Source: Solirubrobacterales bacterium (lineage in GTDB: Bacteria > Actinomycetota > Thermoleophilia > Solirubrobacterales > 70-9). Taken from it: 18,001 nucleotides of DNA. The notes under the pieces were generated by a model. The model was given only the letters and a program-made list of their open reading frames with translations. It did not search any database and was not told the DNA's origin. Shown here one piece after another: positions 5,227 to 13,195 of the stretch. The position numbers and the translations under genes were made by a program. The stretch is from contig JASLJO010000176.1 of the NCBI GenBank assembly GCA_030152505.1, positions 1 through 18,001 on the forward strand. Reading direction: 5' to 3'. Position 1 is the stretch's first letter; each line of letters opens with the position of its first letter.

Positions 5227-6576
5227 TTGACTGCGGAGCGCAAGCTCTTCGGAACCGACGGAGTCCGAGGAGAGGTCGGCACGTTTCTCACGGCGGAGCT
5301 GGCGCTCGCCCTCGGTCGCGCCACGACCGCATCGCTGCCGGTCGAACGACCGCGGGTGCTGATCGTGCGTGACACGCGCGAGTCGGGACCGATGCTGGAA
5401 GCGGCGTTGGCGGCGGGGGTCGCCGAGGCCGGAGGGGACGCGCTGCTGGGCGGGGTGCTGCCGACCCCGGCCGCCGCGGTTCTGGTTCGCAAGCTTGGCC
5501 TCGACCTCGCCGCGGTGGTCTCCGCCTCGCACAATCCCTACAGGGACAACGGGATCAAGTTCTTCGATGCCAACGGCAGCAAGCTCGGCGACGAGGCGGA
5601 GGCCGGCATCGAGGCCCTGCTCGACGACCGTGGTCGAGGTTTGGACCGGATGGCGGATCAAAGCTCGACCACGCCGGCCGGGGTTGGCCATGTGCGGGAA
5701 CTGAGCGGCGGTGCGGAGGACTATTTGCGGGCTTTGGAGGCGGCCTTTCCCCTCGACCTCACGGGCGTCAAGGTAGCCCTCGATTGCGCCAACGGCGCCA
5801 CCCACCGGGTCGGCCCGGCGATCTTCGAACGGCTCGGTGCCGAGGTCGAAACGATCGCGGTCGAGCCCGACGGCCGCAACATCAACGCTGGCTGCGGCTC
5901 GACTCACCTCGACAACCTCGCCGGCCACATCGCATCCTCGGGCGCCACCGTCGGCTTCGCCTTCGACGGCGACGGCGACCGGGTGCTGGCGGTCGACGGC
6001 GGCGGTCGGACCCATGACGGAGACGAGCTGATCGCGTTGCTGGCGCGGGGCCAGGCGGCACGTGGCGAGCTCGGCGGCGGCGTCACGGTGACCGTGATGA
6101 GCAACTACGGCTTCCATCGGGCGATGGAGGACGCCGGGATCGAGGTCGCGGTGACCAAGGTCGGCGACCGCTACGTGCTCGACGAGCTGCGCGAGCGCGA
6201 GTGGGCGCTCGGTGGCGAGCAGTCGGGGCACATCATCGACATGCGCTTCGCCGCCACCGGCGACGGCATCGCCGCGGCGCTGATGACGATGCGCGAGCTA
6301 GGCGGCCGCGACCTCGCCTCGGTCGAGGCGATGGAGAAGTTGCCGCAGAAGCTGGTCAATGTCGAAGTCGCCGACCGAGAGGCGATCGCCGGCGCCACCG
6401 CCGTCTGGGACGCGGTTGAGCGCGAGGGCGCCGAGCTCGAGGGACGCGGCCGCGTCCTCCTGCGCCCCTCCGGTACCGAGCCTCTGGTCCGCGTCATGGC
6501 CGAGGCCCCGAGCGCAGAGGAGGCCGACGCGGTCTGCAAGCGCCTTGCCGATTTGGTTCGGCAAGAGCTCGGCTGA
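5227..6576 (+). CDS. glmM: Phosphoglucosamine mutase
   Basis: GlmM converts glucosamine-6-phosphate to glucosamine-1-phosphate, feeding UDP-GlcNAc for peptidoglycan. The 449-residue length is normal. It begins at TTG 5227, ten bases after rpsI, with KLFGTDGVRGEVG as the typical N-terminus. The catalytic phosphoserine is Ser101 in VVSASHNP. The magnesium loop is DGDGDR (residues 247-252), the sugar-recognition loop is GGEQSGH (329-335), and the phosphate-binding motif RPSGTEP is near the C-terminus. All key residues are present. It stands between rpsI and glmS, so the enzyme supplying its substrate is encoded next door. The TTG start and weak upstream GGGG suggest modest translation, perhaps helped by coupling to rpsI. 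Confidence 0.97.
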   Translation: MTAERKLFGTDGVRGEVGTFLTAELALALGRATTASLPVERPRVLIVRDTRESGPMLEAALAAGVAEAGGDALLGGVLPTPAAAVLVRKLGLDLAAVVSASHNPYRDNGIKFFDANGSKLGDEAEAGIEALLDDRGRGLDRMADQSSTTPAGVGHVRELSGGAEDYLRALEAAFPLDLTGVKVALDCANGATHRVGPAIFERLGAEVETIAVEPDGRNINAGCGSTHLDNLAGHIASSGATVGFAFDGDGDRVLAVDGGGRTHDGDELIALLARGQAARGELGGGVTVTVMSNYGFHRAMEDAGIEVAVTKVGDRYVLDELREREWALGGEQSGHIIDMRFAATGDGIAAALMTMRELGGRDLASVEAMEKLPQKLVNVEVADREAIAGATAVWDAVEREGAELEGRGRVLLRPSGTEPLVRVMAEAPSAEEADAVCKRLADLVRQELG

Positions 6577-6603
6577 GCGGCCCGTCTACTCTGTACCGCC
6601 TCC

Positions 6604-8460
6604 ATGTGCGGAATCGTCGGATATGTCGGGGCGCGTCCCTGTCAGGACATCCTGGTCGCCGGGCTGGAAAAGCTCGAATACCGCGGCTATGACTCGGCCG
6701 GGGTGTCGGTGATCGCCGACGGGCGGGTGGAGAGCGTGCGCGCGGTCGGCAACCTGGCCAATCTGCGGGCGGCGATGGAGGAGCAGGTTGAGGGCGGCGG
6801 CGTCGCCGTGGCGACCTCGCCGGCGACGACCGGGATCGCCCACACGCGCTGGGCCACCCACGGACGGGTCACCGAGGAGAACGCCCATCCTCACAGCGAC
6901 ACCTCAGATCGCGTCCACATCGTCCTCAACGGCATCGTCGAGAACCACCCCAAGCTGCGCACCCGGCTCGAGTCCGAAGGACACGAGTTCAGCTCCGAAA
7001 CCGACGCCGAGGTCGTCGCCCATCTGATCTCCGGCCACTACGAAGGGGACCTTGCCGCGGCCGTCCGTGCCGCCTTCGCCGAGCTGCGCGGCCACTATGC
7101 CTTCGTCGCCATGCACGCCGACCAGCCGGACCTGCTCGTCGGCGCGCGCAAGGAGTGCCCGCTGGTTGCCGGAGTCGGCGAGGGCGAGAGCTTCCTCGCC
7201 TCGGCGATCCCCGCCTTCCTCGCCGAGACCAGGCGGGCGGTGACGATCGAAAACGACGAGGTGGTGACGATCGACGCCGCCGGGGTGCGGATAACCGACG
7301 CCGAGGGCAACCCGGTCGAGCGTAAGGCCGAGGATGTCGACTGGGACGAGGCCGCGGCCGAGAAGGCCGGATACGAGACCTTCATGCTGAAGGAGATCCA
7401 CGAACAGGCCGACTCGGTCGCCGAAACGATCGCCGACCGCCTGCCCGGTGACGAGGGCGTGGATCTCTCCGAGGTTGAGCTCGAAGACGACTACCTGCGC
7501 GACCTGAAGCGGATCGTGATCGTCGCCTGCGGCACCTCCTACCACGCCGGCCAGGTCGGTCGCTACGCGATCGAAGAGTGGGCGCGGGTGCCGGTCGAAA
7601 TGGACATCGCCTCCGAGTACCGCTACCGCAACCCGGTTGTCGGCCCGGGCGACCTCGTCATCGGCATCACCCAGTCGGGCGAGACCGCCGACACCCTGGC
7701 GGCGATGCGTCTCGCCCGCGAGCGCGGTGCGACGGTGCTGGCGATCACCAACATCATGGGCAGCCAGGCGACCCGCGACGCCGATGCCGTCCTCTACACC
7801 CGCAGCGGCATGGAGATCAGCGTCGCCGCGACCAAGACCTTCGTCGCCCAGGTCGCGGCGATGTATCTGCTGGGCCTGCGGCTGGCCGAGCTGCGGGGGA
7901 CGCTGGCGCCCGAGCGGCTCGCCGAGCTGGTCGCCGAGATGAAGTCGCTGCCCTCGAAGATCGAGGCGACGCTGAGCGGTTGCGAGGAGCGCATCCGCAA
8001 GGTCTCCGCCGCCCACGCTGAGGAGCGGTTCTTCCTCTACCTCGGCCGACACATCGGCCTGCCGGTCTGCCTCGAGGGGGCACTGAAGCTGAAGGAGATC
8101 TCCTATATCCCGACCGACGCCTACGCGGCGGGCGAGATGAAGCACGGGCCGATCGCCCTGCTGGACGAGTCGACGCCGGTGGTCTGCGTGGCGACCGAGA
8201 GCCCGATCCTCGACAAGGTCCTCTCCAACGTCGAAGAGGTGCGGGCACGCGGCGCCCACACGATCGCGATCGTCACCGCGGGCGACGAGCGAGCCGGCGC
8301 GGTCGCCGAGCAGACGATCGAGGTCGCCGACACCGACTGGATCCTGCAGCCGATCCTGGCGATCCTGCCGTTGCAGTTGCTCGCCTACGACATCGCCCGC
8401 GCTCGCGGCCTCAACGTCGACCAGCCCCGCAATCTGGCCAAGACGGTCACCGTCGAGTAG
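6604..8460 (+). CDS. glmS: Glutamine-fructose-6-phosphate aminotransferase (isomerising)
   Basis: GlmS makes glucosamine-6-phosphate from fructose-6-phosphate and glutamine, the committed step to amino sugars. The 618-residue product has the N-terminal glutaminase with the nucleophile Cys2 (MCGIVGYVG), RWATHGR and HPHSD. The oxyanion segment reads VLNGIVEN, with Leu where many homologues have His. Two SIS domains follow (VACGTSYHAGQVGR, TQSGETADTL and SGMEISVAATKT; then GLPVCLEGALKLKEISY and GEMKHGPIALL). The C-terminus NVDQPRNLAKTVTVE matches the family. It begins 27 bases after glmM. A TACTCT sequence at 6587-6592 could be a -10 box for a very short leader, but co-transcription with glmM is simpler. 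I see no glmS-ribozyme-like leader, and there is no room for one. Confidence 0.98.
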   Translation: MCGIVGYVGARPCQDILVAGLEKLEYRGYDSAGVSVIADGRVESVRAVGNLANLRAAMEEQVEGGGVAVATSPATTGIAHTRWATHGRVTEENAHPHSDTSDRVHIVLNGIVENHPKLRTRLESEGHEFSSETDAEVVAHLISGHYEGDLAAAVRAAFAELRGHYAFVAMHADQPDLLVGARKECPLVAGVGEGESFLASAIPAFLAETRRAVTIENDEVVTIDAAGVRITDAEGNPVERKAEDVDWDEAAAEKAGYETFMLKEIHEQADSVAETIADRLPGDEGVDLSEVELEDDYLRDLKRIVIVACGTSYHAGQVGRYAIEEWARVPVEMDIASEYRYRNPVVGPGDLVIGITQSGETADTLAAMRLARERGATVLAITNIMGSQATRDADAVLYTRSGMEISVAATKTFVAQVAAMYLLGLRLAELRGTLAPERLAELVAEMKSLPSKIEATLSGCEERIRKVSAAHAEERFFLYLGRHIGLPVCLEGALKLKEISYIPTDAYAAGEMKHGPIALLDESTPVVCVATESPILDKVLSNVEEVRARGAHTIAIVTAGDERAGAVAEQTIEVADTDWILQPILAILPLQLLAYDIARARGLNVDQPRNLAKTVTVE

Positions 8461-8473
8461 CGGCGTATGTAGG

Positions 8474-10039
8474 ATGCCGAGCCGCGTGACGTCTCGTCTA
8501 CTCATCCCAGTGCTCGCTGTCGCCGCCACGATCGCTCTTCTCGTCGGCTGCGGAGGCGGCTCCTCGGGCTCCGACATCGCCGCGTTGGCGCCGCCCGGCG
8601 CGCCGGTGTTCGTCGAAGGCACCCTGCGGCCGGAAGGCGAACTGAAGTCCAACGTCGATGCGATCGCCAAGCAGGTGGCGGGCGTCGACAACCTCGGCGA
8701 ATACGTCGTCGAAGAGCTCGAAGGCTCCGCGCGGAAGGACGGTGAACCATTCGACTACGCCAAGGAAGTCGAGCCCTGGCTCGGCGACCGCGCCGGTGTC
8801 TTCTTCGAGCGGCTCGAAGGCGAAGACCCCAGCGACGGCGGCGCGATCGTCGAATCGACCGACACCGGCGCGACCCAGGAATTCATCGACACCCAGGTCA
8901 AGGGCAGCAATGACCCCTACGACGCCGCTTCCTACGAAGGGGTCGACTATGAGGTCGGCGGCTCGGACGGCAACGCGATCGGCGTGGTCGGCGACTTCCT
9001 CGTCGTCGCCGAAGGCGAAAAGGTCTTCAGGGAAATCGTCGACGCCTCGAAGGGCGAAGCGCTGGCCGACGAAGACACGTTCGCCGAGGCGATCTCGGCA
9101 GCCTCCGACGGCAGCCTCGCCGACGTCTACGTCGACATCGGCGAGCTGATCGATCAGGGTGGGGGACAGATCGACCCGACCGCGCGTCAGATCCTGGGGA
9201 ACGCCGGCATCGACCCGAGCGAAGCCACGGCGGTCGCCAGCATCGTGCCCGGCTCCGAACAGATCGCGGTCGAGCTCAGCAGCGACCTCGCCGGTGAGGA
9301 AGCGCCGACCGGCGACGCCTCCTCGCTGCTCGGTGAACTGCCGGGCAACGCCTTCGTCGGCTTCGCCGTCTCGGGCTTCGGCAAGCAGCTGCAGCAGGCG
9401 ATCGACAGCCTCGACGCCGAAGGCATCCCCGACGCCGTGCCGCCGCACCAGCTGAAGAAGGGTTTGAAGCAGCTGGGCATCGACCTCGAAAGTGTGGCCG
9501 AATCGCTGCAAGACGCCGGTGTGTTTGCGGTTGGCGCCAACGAAAGCAGCCTCGGCGGCGGCCTGGTGCTCTCGACCAAGGGGTCCAAGGCGACCGAAAC
9601 GATCGCCAACGTCGGCCTGCTTCTGCGCCAGGTCCACGTCGCCGGCGTCACCGCGCTGAGCGGCAGGTACAGCGGCTTCTCGGTGCGCAGCGACGAACTC
9701 GGCGACAAGCCGCTCGTCGTCGCGGCCAGGGAAGGCCGGGTGGCGATCGGCTACGGCCTGGCGCCGACGCTGAGCGTCCTGGCCAGCGAATCCGGCAAGG
9801 GCAAGACGCTCTCCGACAACCCCGCTTACGACGACGCCGTCGCCTCGCTCGGTGACACGCCTATCGGCGGCTTCGCCGACGGCCCGGGCGCCCTGCGCCT
9901 CGCCGACGCGCTCATCCCCAACTCCGACGAAGGCTTCGAAGAAGCGAAGAAGTACCTGAAGAGCATCCGCTTCCTCGCCCTCGGCAGCGCCAGCCAGGAC
10001 GAACTGGCGACGGCGAAGCTGATCATCGGCCTGAAGTAG
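8474..10039 (+). CDS. DUF3352-type lipoprotein
   Basis: A 521-residue exported protein with a lipoprotein signal: a hydrophobic stretch at residues 9-24, then lipobox LVGC with the lipidated Cys26 and a Gly/Ser-rich tether. The mature part resembles the DUF3352 family known from actinobacteria and other bacteria. Recognisable stretches are WLGDRAGVFF, VVGDFLVVAEGEKVFREIVDA and ADVYVDIGELI. No enzymatic motif is visible and function is unknown. It would be anchored to the outer face of the membrane. It starts 14 bases after glmS, so it is probably in the same transcript, in the place where acpS often lies in related gene orders. Codon use is odd: by hand I count 34 GAA and 8 GAG for glutamate, whereas neighbours strongly prefer GAG. 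Family assignment is from memory of its features. Confidence 0.8.
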   Translation: MPSRVTSRLLIPVLAVAATIALLVGCGGGSSGSDIAALAPPGAPVFVEGTLRPEGELKSNVDAIAKQVAGVDNLGEYVVEELEGSARKDGEPFDYAKEVEPWLGDRAGVFFERLEGEDPSDGGAIVESTDTGATQEFIDTQVKGSNDPYDAASYEGVDYEVGGSDGNAIGVVGDFLVVAEGEKVFREIVDASKGEALADEDTFAEAISAASDGSLADVYVDIGELIDQGGGQIDPTARQILGNAGIDPSEATAVASIVPGSEQIAVELSSDLAGEEAPTGDASSLLGELPGNAFVGFAVSGFGKQLQQAIDSLDAEGIPDAVPPHQLKKGLKQLGIDLESVAESLQDAGVFAVGANESSLGGGLVLSTKGSKATETIANVGLLLRQVHVAGVTALSGRYSGFSVRSDELGDKPLVVAAREGRVAIGYGLAPTLSVLASESGKGKTLSDNPAYDDAVASLGDTPIGGFADGPGALRLADALIPNSDEGFEEAKKYLKSIRFLALGSASQDELATAKLIIGLK

Positions 10040-10064
10040 GTCGCGTCCTAGTCCAGGACGGGGC

Positions 10065-10070
10065 TAGGCT
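10065..10070 (+). promoter_or_regulatory. Candidate -10 box for a leaderless nnr transcript
   Basis: TAGGCT (pattern TAnnnT) ends nine bases before the nnr ATG, so transcription would start at or just before the start codon. No Shine-Dalgarno sequence is evident in the 40-bp gap after the DUF3352 gene. This is suggestive only, as short TAnnnT matches are frequent by chance. Confidence 0.3.
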
Positions 10071-10079
10071 GGGGTCGTC

Positions 10080-11600
10080 ATGGAGCCCTGGCTCGAACCC
10101 CTCTACGACGCTGACGGTATGCGGGCGGTCGATCGCTGGGCAATCGAGGATCAGGGAGTTCCGTCGCTGGAGCTGATGGAGGCGGCCGGGCGGGCGGTGG
10201 CCGAGACGGTTGGGGAGCTGGCTCTGGACGGACCGGTGCGGGTCGTCTGCGGAAAGGGCAACAACGCCGGCGACGGGCTGGTCGCGGCGCGCTACCTGGC
10301 CGAGGCGGGCTTCGAGGTCGAGGCGCTGTTGCTCTGGCCGGCGGAGGAGCTGAGCGGGGATGCGGCCGCCAACCTGGGGCGCTTCTCCGCTGAGCATGTC
10401 CGTGGCGACCTCGGACCACGCCTGGCCGACTCGGGCGCGATCGTCGACGCGATCTTCGGCACCGGTTTCGCCGGTGAGCCGCGTGAGCCGGCGCTTGGCG
10501 CGATCGCCGCGATCGCCGCCTGCAACGCCCCGGTCGTCGCCTGCGACATCGCCTCGGGGGTCGACGCCTCCAGCGGCGAGGTGGCCGGGGCCGCGGTCGA
10601 GGCCGACTTCACCGTCAGCTTCCACGCCGCCAAGCTCGGCCACCGGGTTGCCCCCGGCAAGAGGCACACGGGCGAGCTGCGGGTGGCGCCGATCGGAATT
10701 CCCGCGGGCGCGCCCGCGGGGCCCAAGGCAGGCACGATCGACGCCTCGGTGCTGACTCTGGCACCGCGCCGGGGACCGCGCTCGACCAAGTTCAGCTCCG
10801 GCCAGGTGACGATCGCAGGCGGCTCGCGCGGGCTGACCGGCGCGGTGCAGATGTCCTCGCTGGCGGCGATCCGTGCCGGCGCCGGCTACGCGACCGTCGC
10901 CGTGCCCGCCGACCTCGAGCAGATCTTCGAGGCCGGCCAGCCGGAGGTGATGTCGGTCGGCTGCCCTGGCGGTGACGGCTGTCTGGCACCGGCGTCATCC
11001 AGGTCCCTGTTGCGGGCCTTCGAGCACGCCGCCGCGGGGGTGCTCGGCCCCGGCCTGGGGCGGGATCCCGGCTCGGTCGAGTTGGCGCGGGAGGTAGTCC
11101 CCCGGATCGCCGCGCCGCTGGTGCTCGATGCCGACGGGCTCAATGCCTTTGCCGGCGAGCTCGGGTCGATCGCGGCGCGCGAGGCGCCGACCGTGCTCAC
11201 TCCGCATGCGGGCGAGCTGGGGCGGCTGCTCGACCGCGACTCGGAAGAGATCGCCAGACACCGTCTCGCGGCGGCGCGCGAGGCGGCGGACGCGGCCGCG
11301 TCCGTGGTCGTGCTCAAGGGCGACGACACGATCGTCACCGACGGCGAGCGGTTCGCGGTCAACGCCATCTCGGCGCCGGCGCTCGCCACCGCCGGCACCG
11401 GTGACGTCCTCTCGGGGATCGCGGCGGCGATGCTCGCCCGCGGCCTCGAGCCCTTCGCCGCGGCCTGCGCCGCGGTTCTTGCCCATGCCCGCGCGGGCCG
11501 CGATGCGGCTGCCCGCATCGGCGCCGCCGAGTCGGTGATTGCCACCGACGTGATCGACTCGATCGCGGTGGGGATGCGTGCCGACTCCGCTGTCGAATAA
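10080..11600 (+). CDS. nnr: Bifunctional NAD(P)H-hydrate epimerase / ADP-dependent dehydratase
   Basis: This repair enzyme restores NADH and NADPH that have been hydrated to NADHX/NADPHX. The 506-residue product has both activities fused. The N-terminal YjeF-type epimerase domain (about residues 1-215) contains GKGNNAGDGLVAAR (58-71), the GTGFAGEPRE loop and ACDIASGVDASSG. The C-terminal ribokinase-like dehydratase domain (about 220-500) contains LDADGLNAF, LTPHAGELGRLL, VVLKGDDTIV and the nucleotide/catalytic motif AGTGDVLSG (438-446, catalytic Asp442). Both active regions look complete. The gene lies between the DUF3352 gene and the CBS-alr pair; nnr beside alr is a common actinobacterial order. 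The ATG lacks a clear ribosome site and is preceded at leaderless spacing by TAGGCT. Confidence 0.95.
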   Translation: MEPWLEPLYDADGMRAVDRWAIEDQGVPSLELMEAAGRAVAETVGELALDGPVRVVCGKGNNAGDGLVAARYLAEAGFEVEALLLWPAEELSGDAAANLGRFSAEHVRGDLGPRLADSGAIVDAIFGTGFAGEPREPALGAIAAIAACNAPVVACDIASGVDASSGEVAGAAVEADFTVSFHAAKLGHRVAPGKRHTGELRVAPIGIPAGAPAGPKAGTIDASVLTLAPRRGPRSTKFSSGQVTIAGGSRGLTGAVQMSSLAAIRAGAGYATVAVPADLEQIFEAGQPEVMSVGCPGGDGCLAPASSRSLLRAFEHAAAGVLGPGLGRDPGSVELAREVVPRIAAPLVLDADGLNAFAGELGSIAAREAPTVLTPHAGELGRLLDRDSEEIARHRLAAAREAADAAASVVVLKGDDTIVTDGERFAVNAISAPALATAGTGDVLSGIAAAMLARGLEPFAAACAAVLAHARAGRDAAARIGAAESVIATDVIDSIAVGMRADSAVE

Positions 11601-11617
11601 TCTCGCTTCCGCCGACG

Positions 11618-12079
11618 ATGAAGACCGCCGCCGAGATCATGGACAGCTCAGTGCCGAACGTCTCACCCGACGCCGATGCCCGTAGCGCGATCGAGCTGCT
11701 GGCGAGCACCGACAAGGGGGCGATCCCGGTGGTCGATGAGGATCGCCGCGTGGTCGGCATCGTCAGCGAGTCCGACCTCGTCCTCAGTGAGGAGGAGTCC
11801 GACCTCCACCTGCCGCACTACCTCAACATCATGGGCGGGATCGTCTTTGTCGGTTCGATGAAGGGGTTCGAGAAGCGCCTCGACAAGGCCTTCGCCACCA
11901 AGGTCTCCGAGCTGATGACCGCCGACCCGGTGACCGTCAAGGACTATGCCGGCGCCGAGACGGTGGCGCGCCGGATCGCCGACGAGCATCACAATCATCT
12001 TCCCGTGGTCGACGAGGATGGCCGCCTCGTCGGCATGGTCACCCGGGCCGACGCGCTGGCCGCGCTCGTCGAGGAGTAG
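11618..12079 (+). CDS. CBS-domain pair protein
   Basis: A 153-residue cytoplasmic protein made almost entirely of two CBS domains, modules that usually bind adenosine nucleotides such as AMP, ATP or NAD-related ligands and act as energy sensors. The first spans about residues 1-62 (IMDSSVPNVSPDADARSA, then GAIPVVDEDRRVVGIVSESD). The second spans about 88-152 (LMTADPVTVKDYAGAETV, then HNHLPVVDEDGRLVGMVTRAD). A 25-residue segment (LPHYLNIMGGIVFVGSMKGFEK) joins them. It starts 17 bases after nnr and ends 3 bases before alr, so it belongs to this operon. No catalytic domain is attached; the partner is unknown. Its position between an NAD(P)H-repair enzyme and alanine racemase makes a regulatory or nucleotide-sensing role possible, but this is inference. 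Confidence 0.92.
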   Translation: MKTAAEIMDSSVPNVSPDADARSAIELLASTDKGAIPVVDEDRRVVGIVSESDLVLSEEESDLHLPHYLNIMGGIVFVGSMKGFEKRLDKAFATKVSELMTADPVTVKDYAGAETVARRIADEHHNHLPVVDEDGRLVGMVTRADALAALVEE

Positions 12080-12082
12080 AGC

Positions 12083-13195
12083 GTGGCGCGGGCGGTGGCC
12101 CGGATCGACCTCGGTGCGGTGCGCGACAACTGTGCCCGGCTGAAGTCCGAGCTGGGCGACGCCGAGCTGTGCGCCGTGGTCAAGGCCGATGGCTACGGCC
12201 ACGGCGCGGAGCCCTGTGCCGAGGCCGCCCTGGCGGGCGGCGCGACCCGCCTGGCGGTGGCGACCGCCGCGGAGGCCGAGCGGATCGGCCGCCGCCTGGC
12301 CCACGTGCCGCTGCTGACGATGGGGGCGCTGACGGTGGAGGAGCTCGACACCGTGCTCGAGGCCGGCTCCGAGATAGCGGTCTGGCGGCGCGCCTTCCTC
12401 GATCTCGTCGCCGCGCGCGCGCAGGCTCACGGCCGCCCAGCCCACGTTCACGTCAAGTTCGACAGCGGCATGGGTCGGTTGGGCAACCCGGACCCCGGCG
12501 AGGTCCTGGGGCTCCTGCGCGCCTGCGCGGAGAGCCCCGACCTCGAGCCGGCTGGCGTCTGGACTCACTTCGCCACCGCCGATGAACCGGACTCCGACGC
12601 CGGCTTCTTCGACGAGCAGCTCGATCGCTTCGCCTCGGTCGCTGTGGCGGCTCGGAGGGAGATCCCCGCGATCCTCGTCCACGCCGCCAACAGCGCCGCG
12701 GTCTTCCGCGAGCGGCGGGCCCACTTCGACATGGCGCGCTGCGGCGTGGCGGTCTACGGCCTCGACCCCTTCCAGGGCGACCCGGCCGAGCGCGGCCTGC
12801 GCCCGGCACTGTCCCTGCATTCCTACGTCGCCGACGTAAAGGCCTTCGCGGTGGGTGACAGCGCGGGCTATGGCCGCACCTGGAAAGCCGGGCGCGATAC
12901 CTGCGTCGGCGTGCTGCCGCTCGGTTACGGCGACGGCGTCCGCCGCGGACTCTCCAACGATGCCGAGGTGCTGATCGACGGCCGCCGCTACCCGCTCGTC
13001 GGCACGGTCTCGATGGACAACGTCACGGTCGACCTCGGTCCCGGGACCGAGGTCGAACCCGGCGCCGAGGCGGTGCTGATCGGCTCGCAGGGAGAGGAGG
13101 CGATCCTCGCCGAGGACCTCGCACGGCGCGTGGGGACGATCAACTACGAGATCACCTGCGGCATCTCGGCCCGCGTTCCCAGGGTGGAGGGGTGA
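12083..13195 (+). CDS. alr: Alanine racemase
   Basis: Alr interconverts L- and D-alanine with pyridoxal phosphate and provides D-alanine for peptidoglycan. The 370-residue product is normal in length and starts at GTG 12083, three bases after the CBS gene. The PLP lysine is Lys34 in AVVKADGYGHG. The second catalytic base is Tyr263 in GDSAGYGRTW, and VKFDSGMGRLG (124-134) and VSMDNVTVDLG near the C-terminus are also conserved. All active-site residues I can check are present. The stop codon overlaps the GTG start of the downstream nucleotidyltransferase (GTGA), so the two are translationally coupled. In many actinobacteria alr is followed by tsaE; that gene is not at this site. Confidence 0.97.
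   Translation: MARAVARIDLGAVRDNCARLKSELGDAELCAVVKADGYGHGAEPCAEAALAGGATRLAVATAAEAERIGRRLAHVPLLTMGALTVEELDTVLEAGSEIAVWRRAFLDLVAARAQAHGRPAHVHVKFDSGMGRLGNPDPGEVLGLLRACAESPDLEPAGVWTHFATADEPDSDAGFFDEQLDRFASVAVAARREIPAILVHAANSAAVFRERRAHFDMARCGVAVYGLDPFQGDPAERGLRPALSLHSYVADVKAFAVGDSAGYGRTWKAGRDTCVGVLPLGYGDGVRRGLSNDAEVLIDGRRYPLVGTVSMDNVTVDLGPGTEVEPGAEAVLIGSQGEEAILAEDLARRVGTINYEITCGISARVPRVEG

Noticed and set aside
6577..6603. A glmS ribozyme upstream of glmS
   Set aside because: Only 27 bases separate glmM and glmS, far too short for the ribozyme, which is otherwise known mainly from Firmicutes.
6904..8691. 595-codon minus-strand frame opposite glmS
   Set aside because: It mirrors the codon structure of glmS, which is certain; the antisense product has no recognisable motif or plausible ribosome site context.
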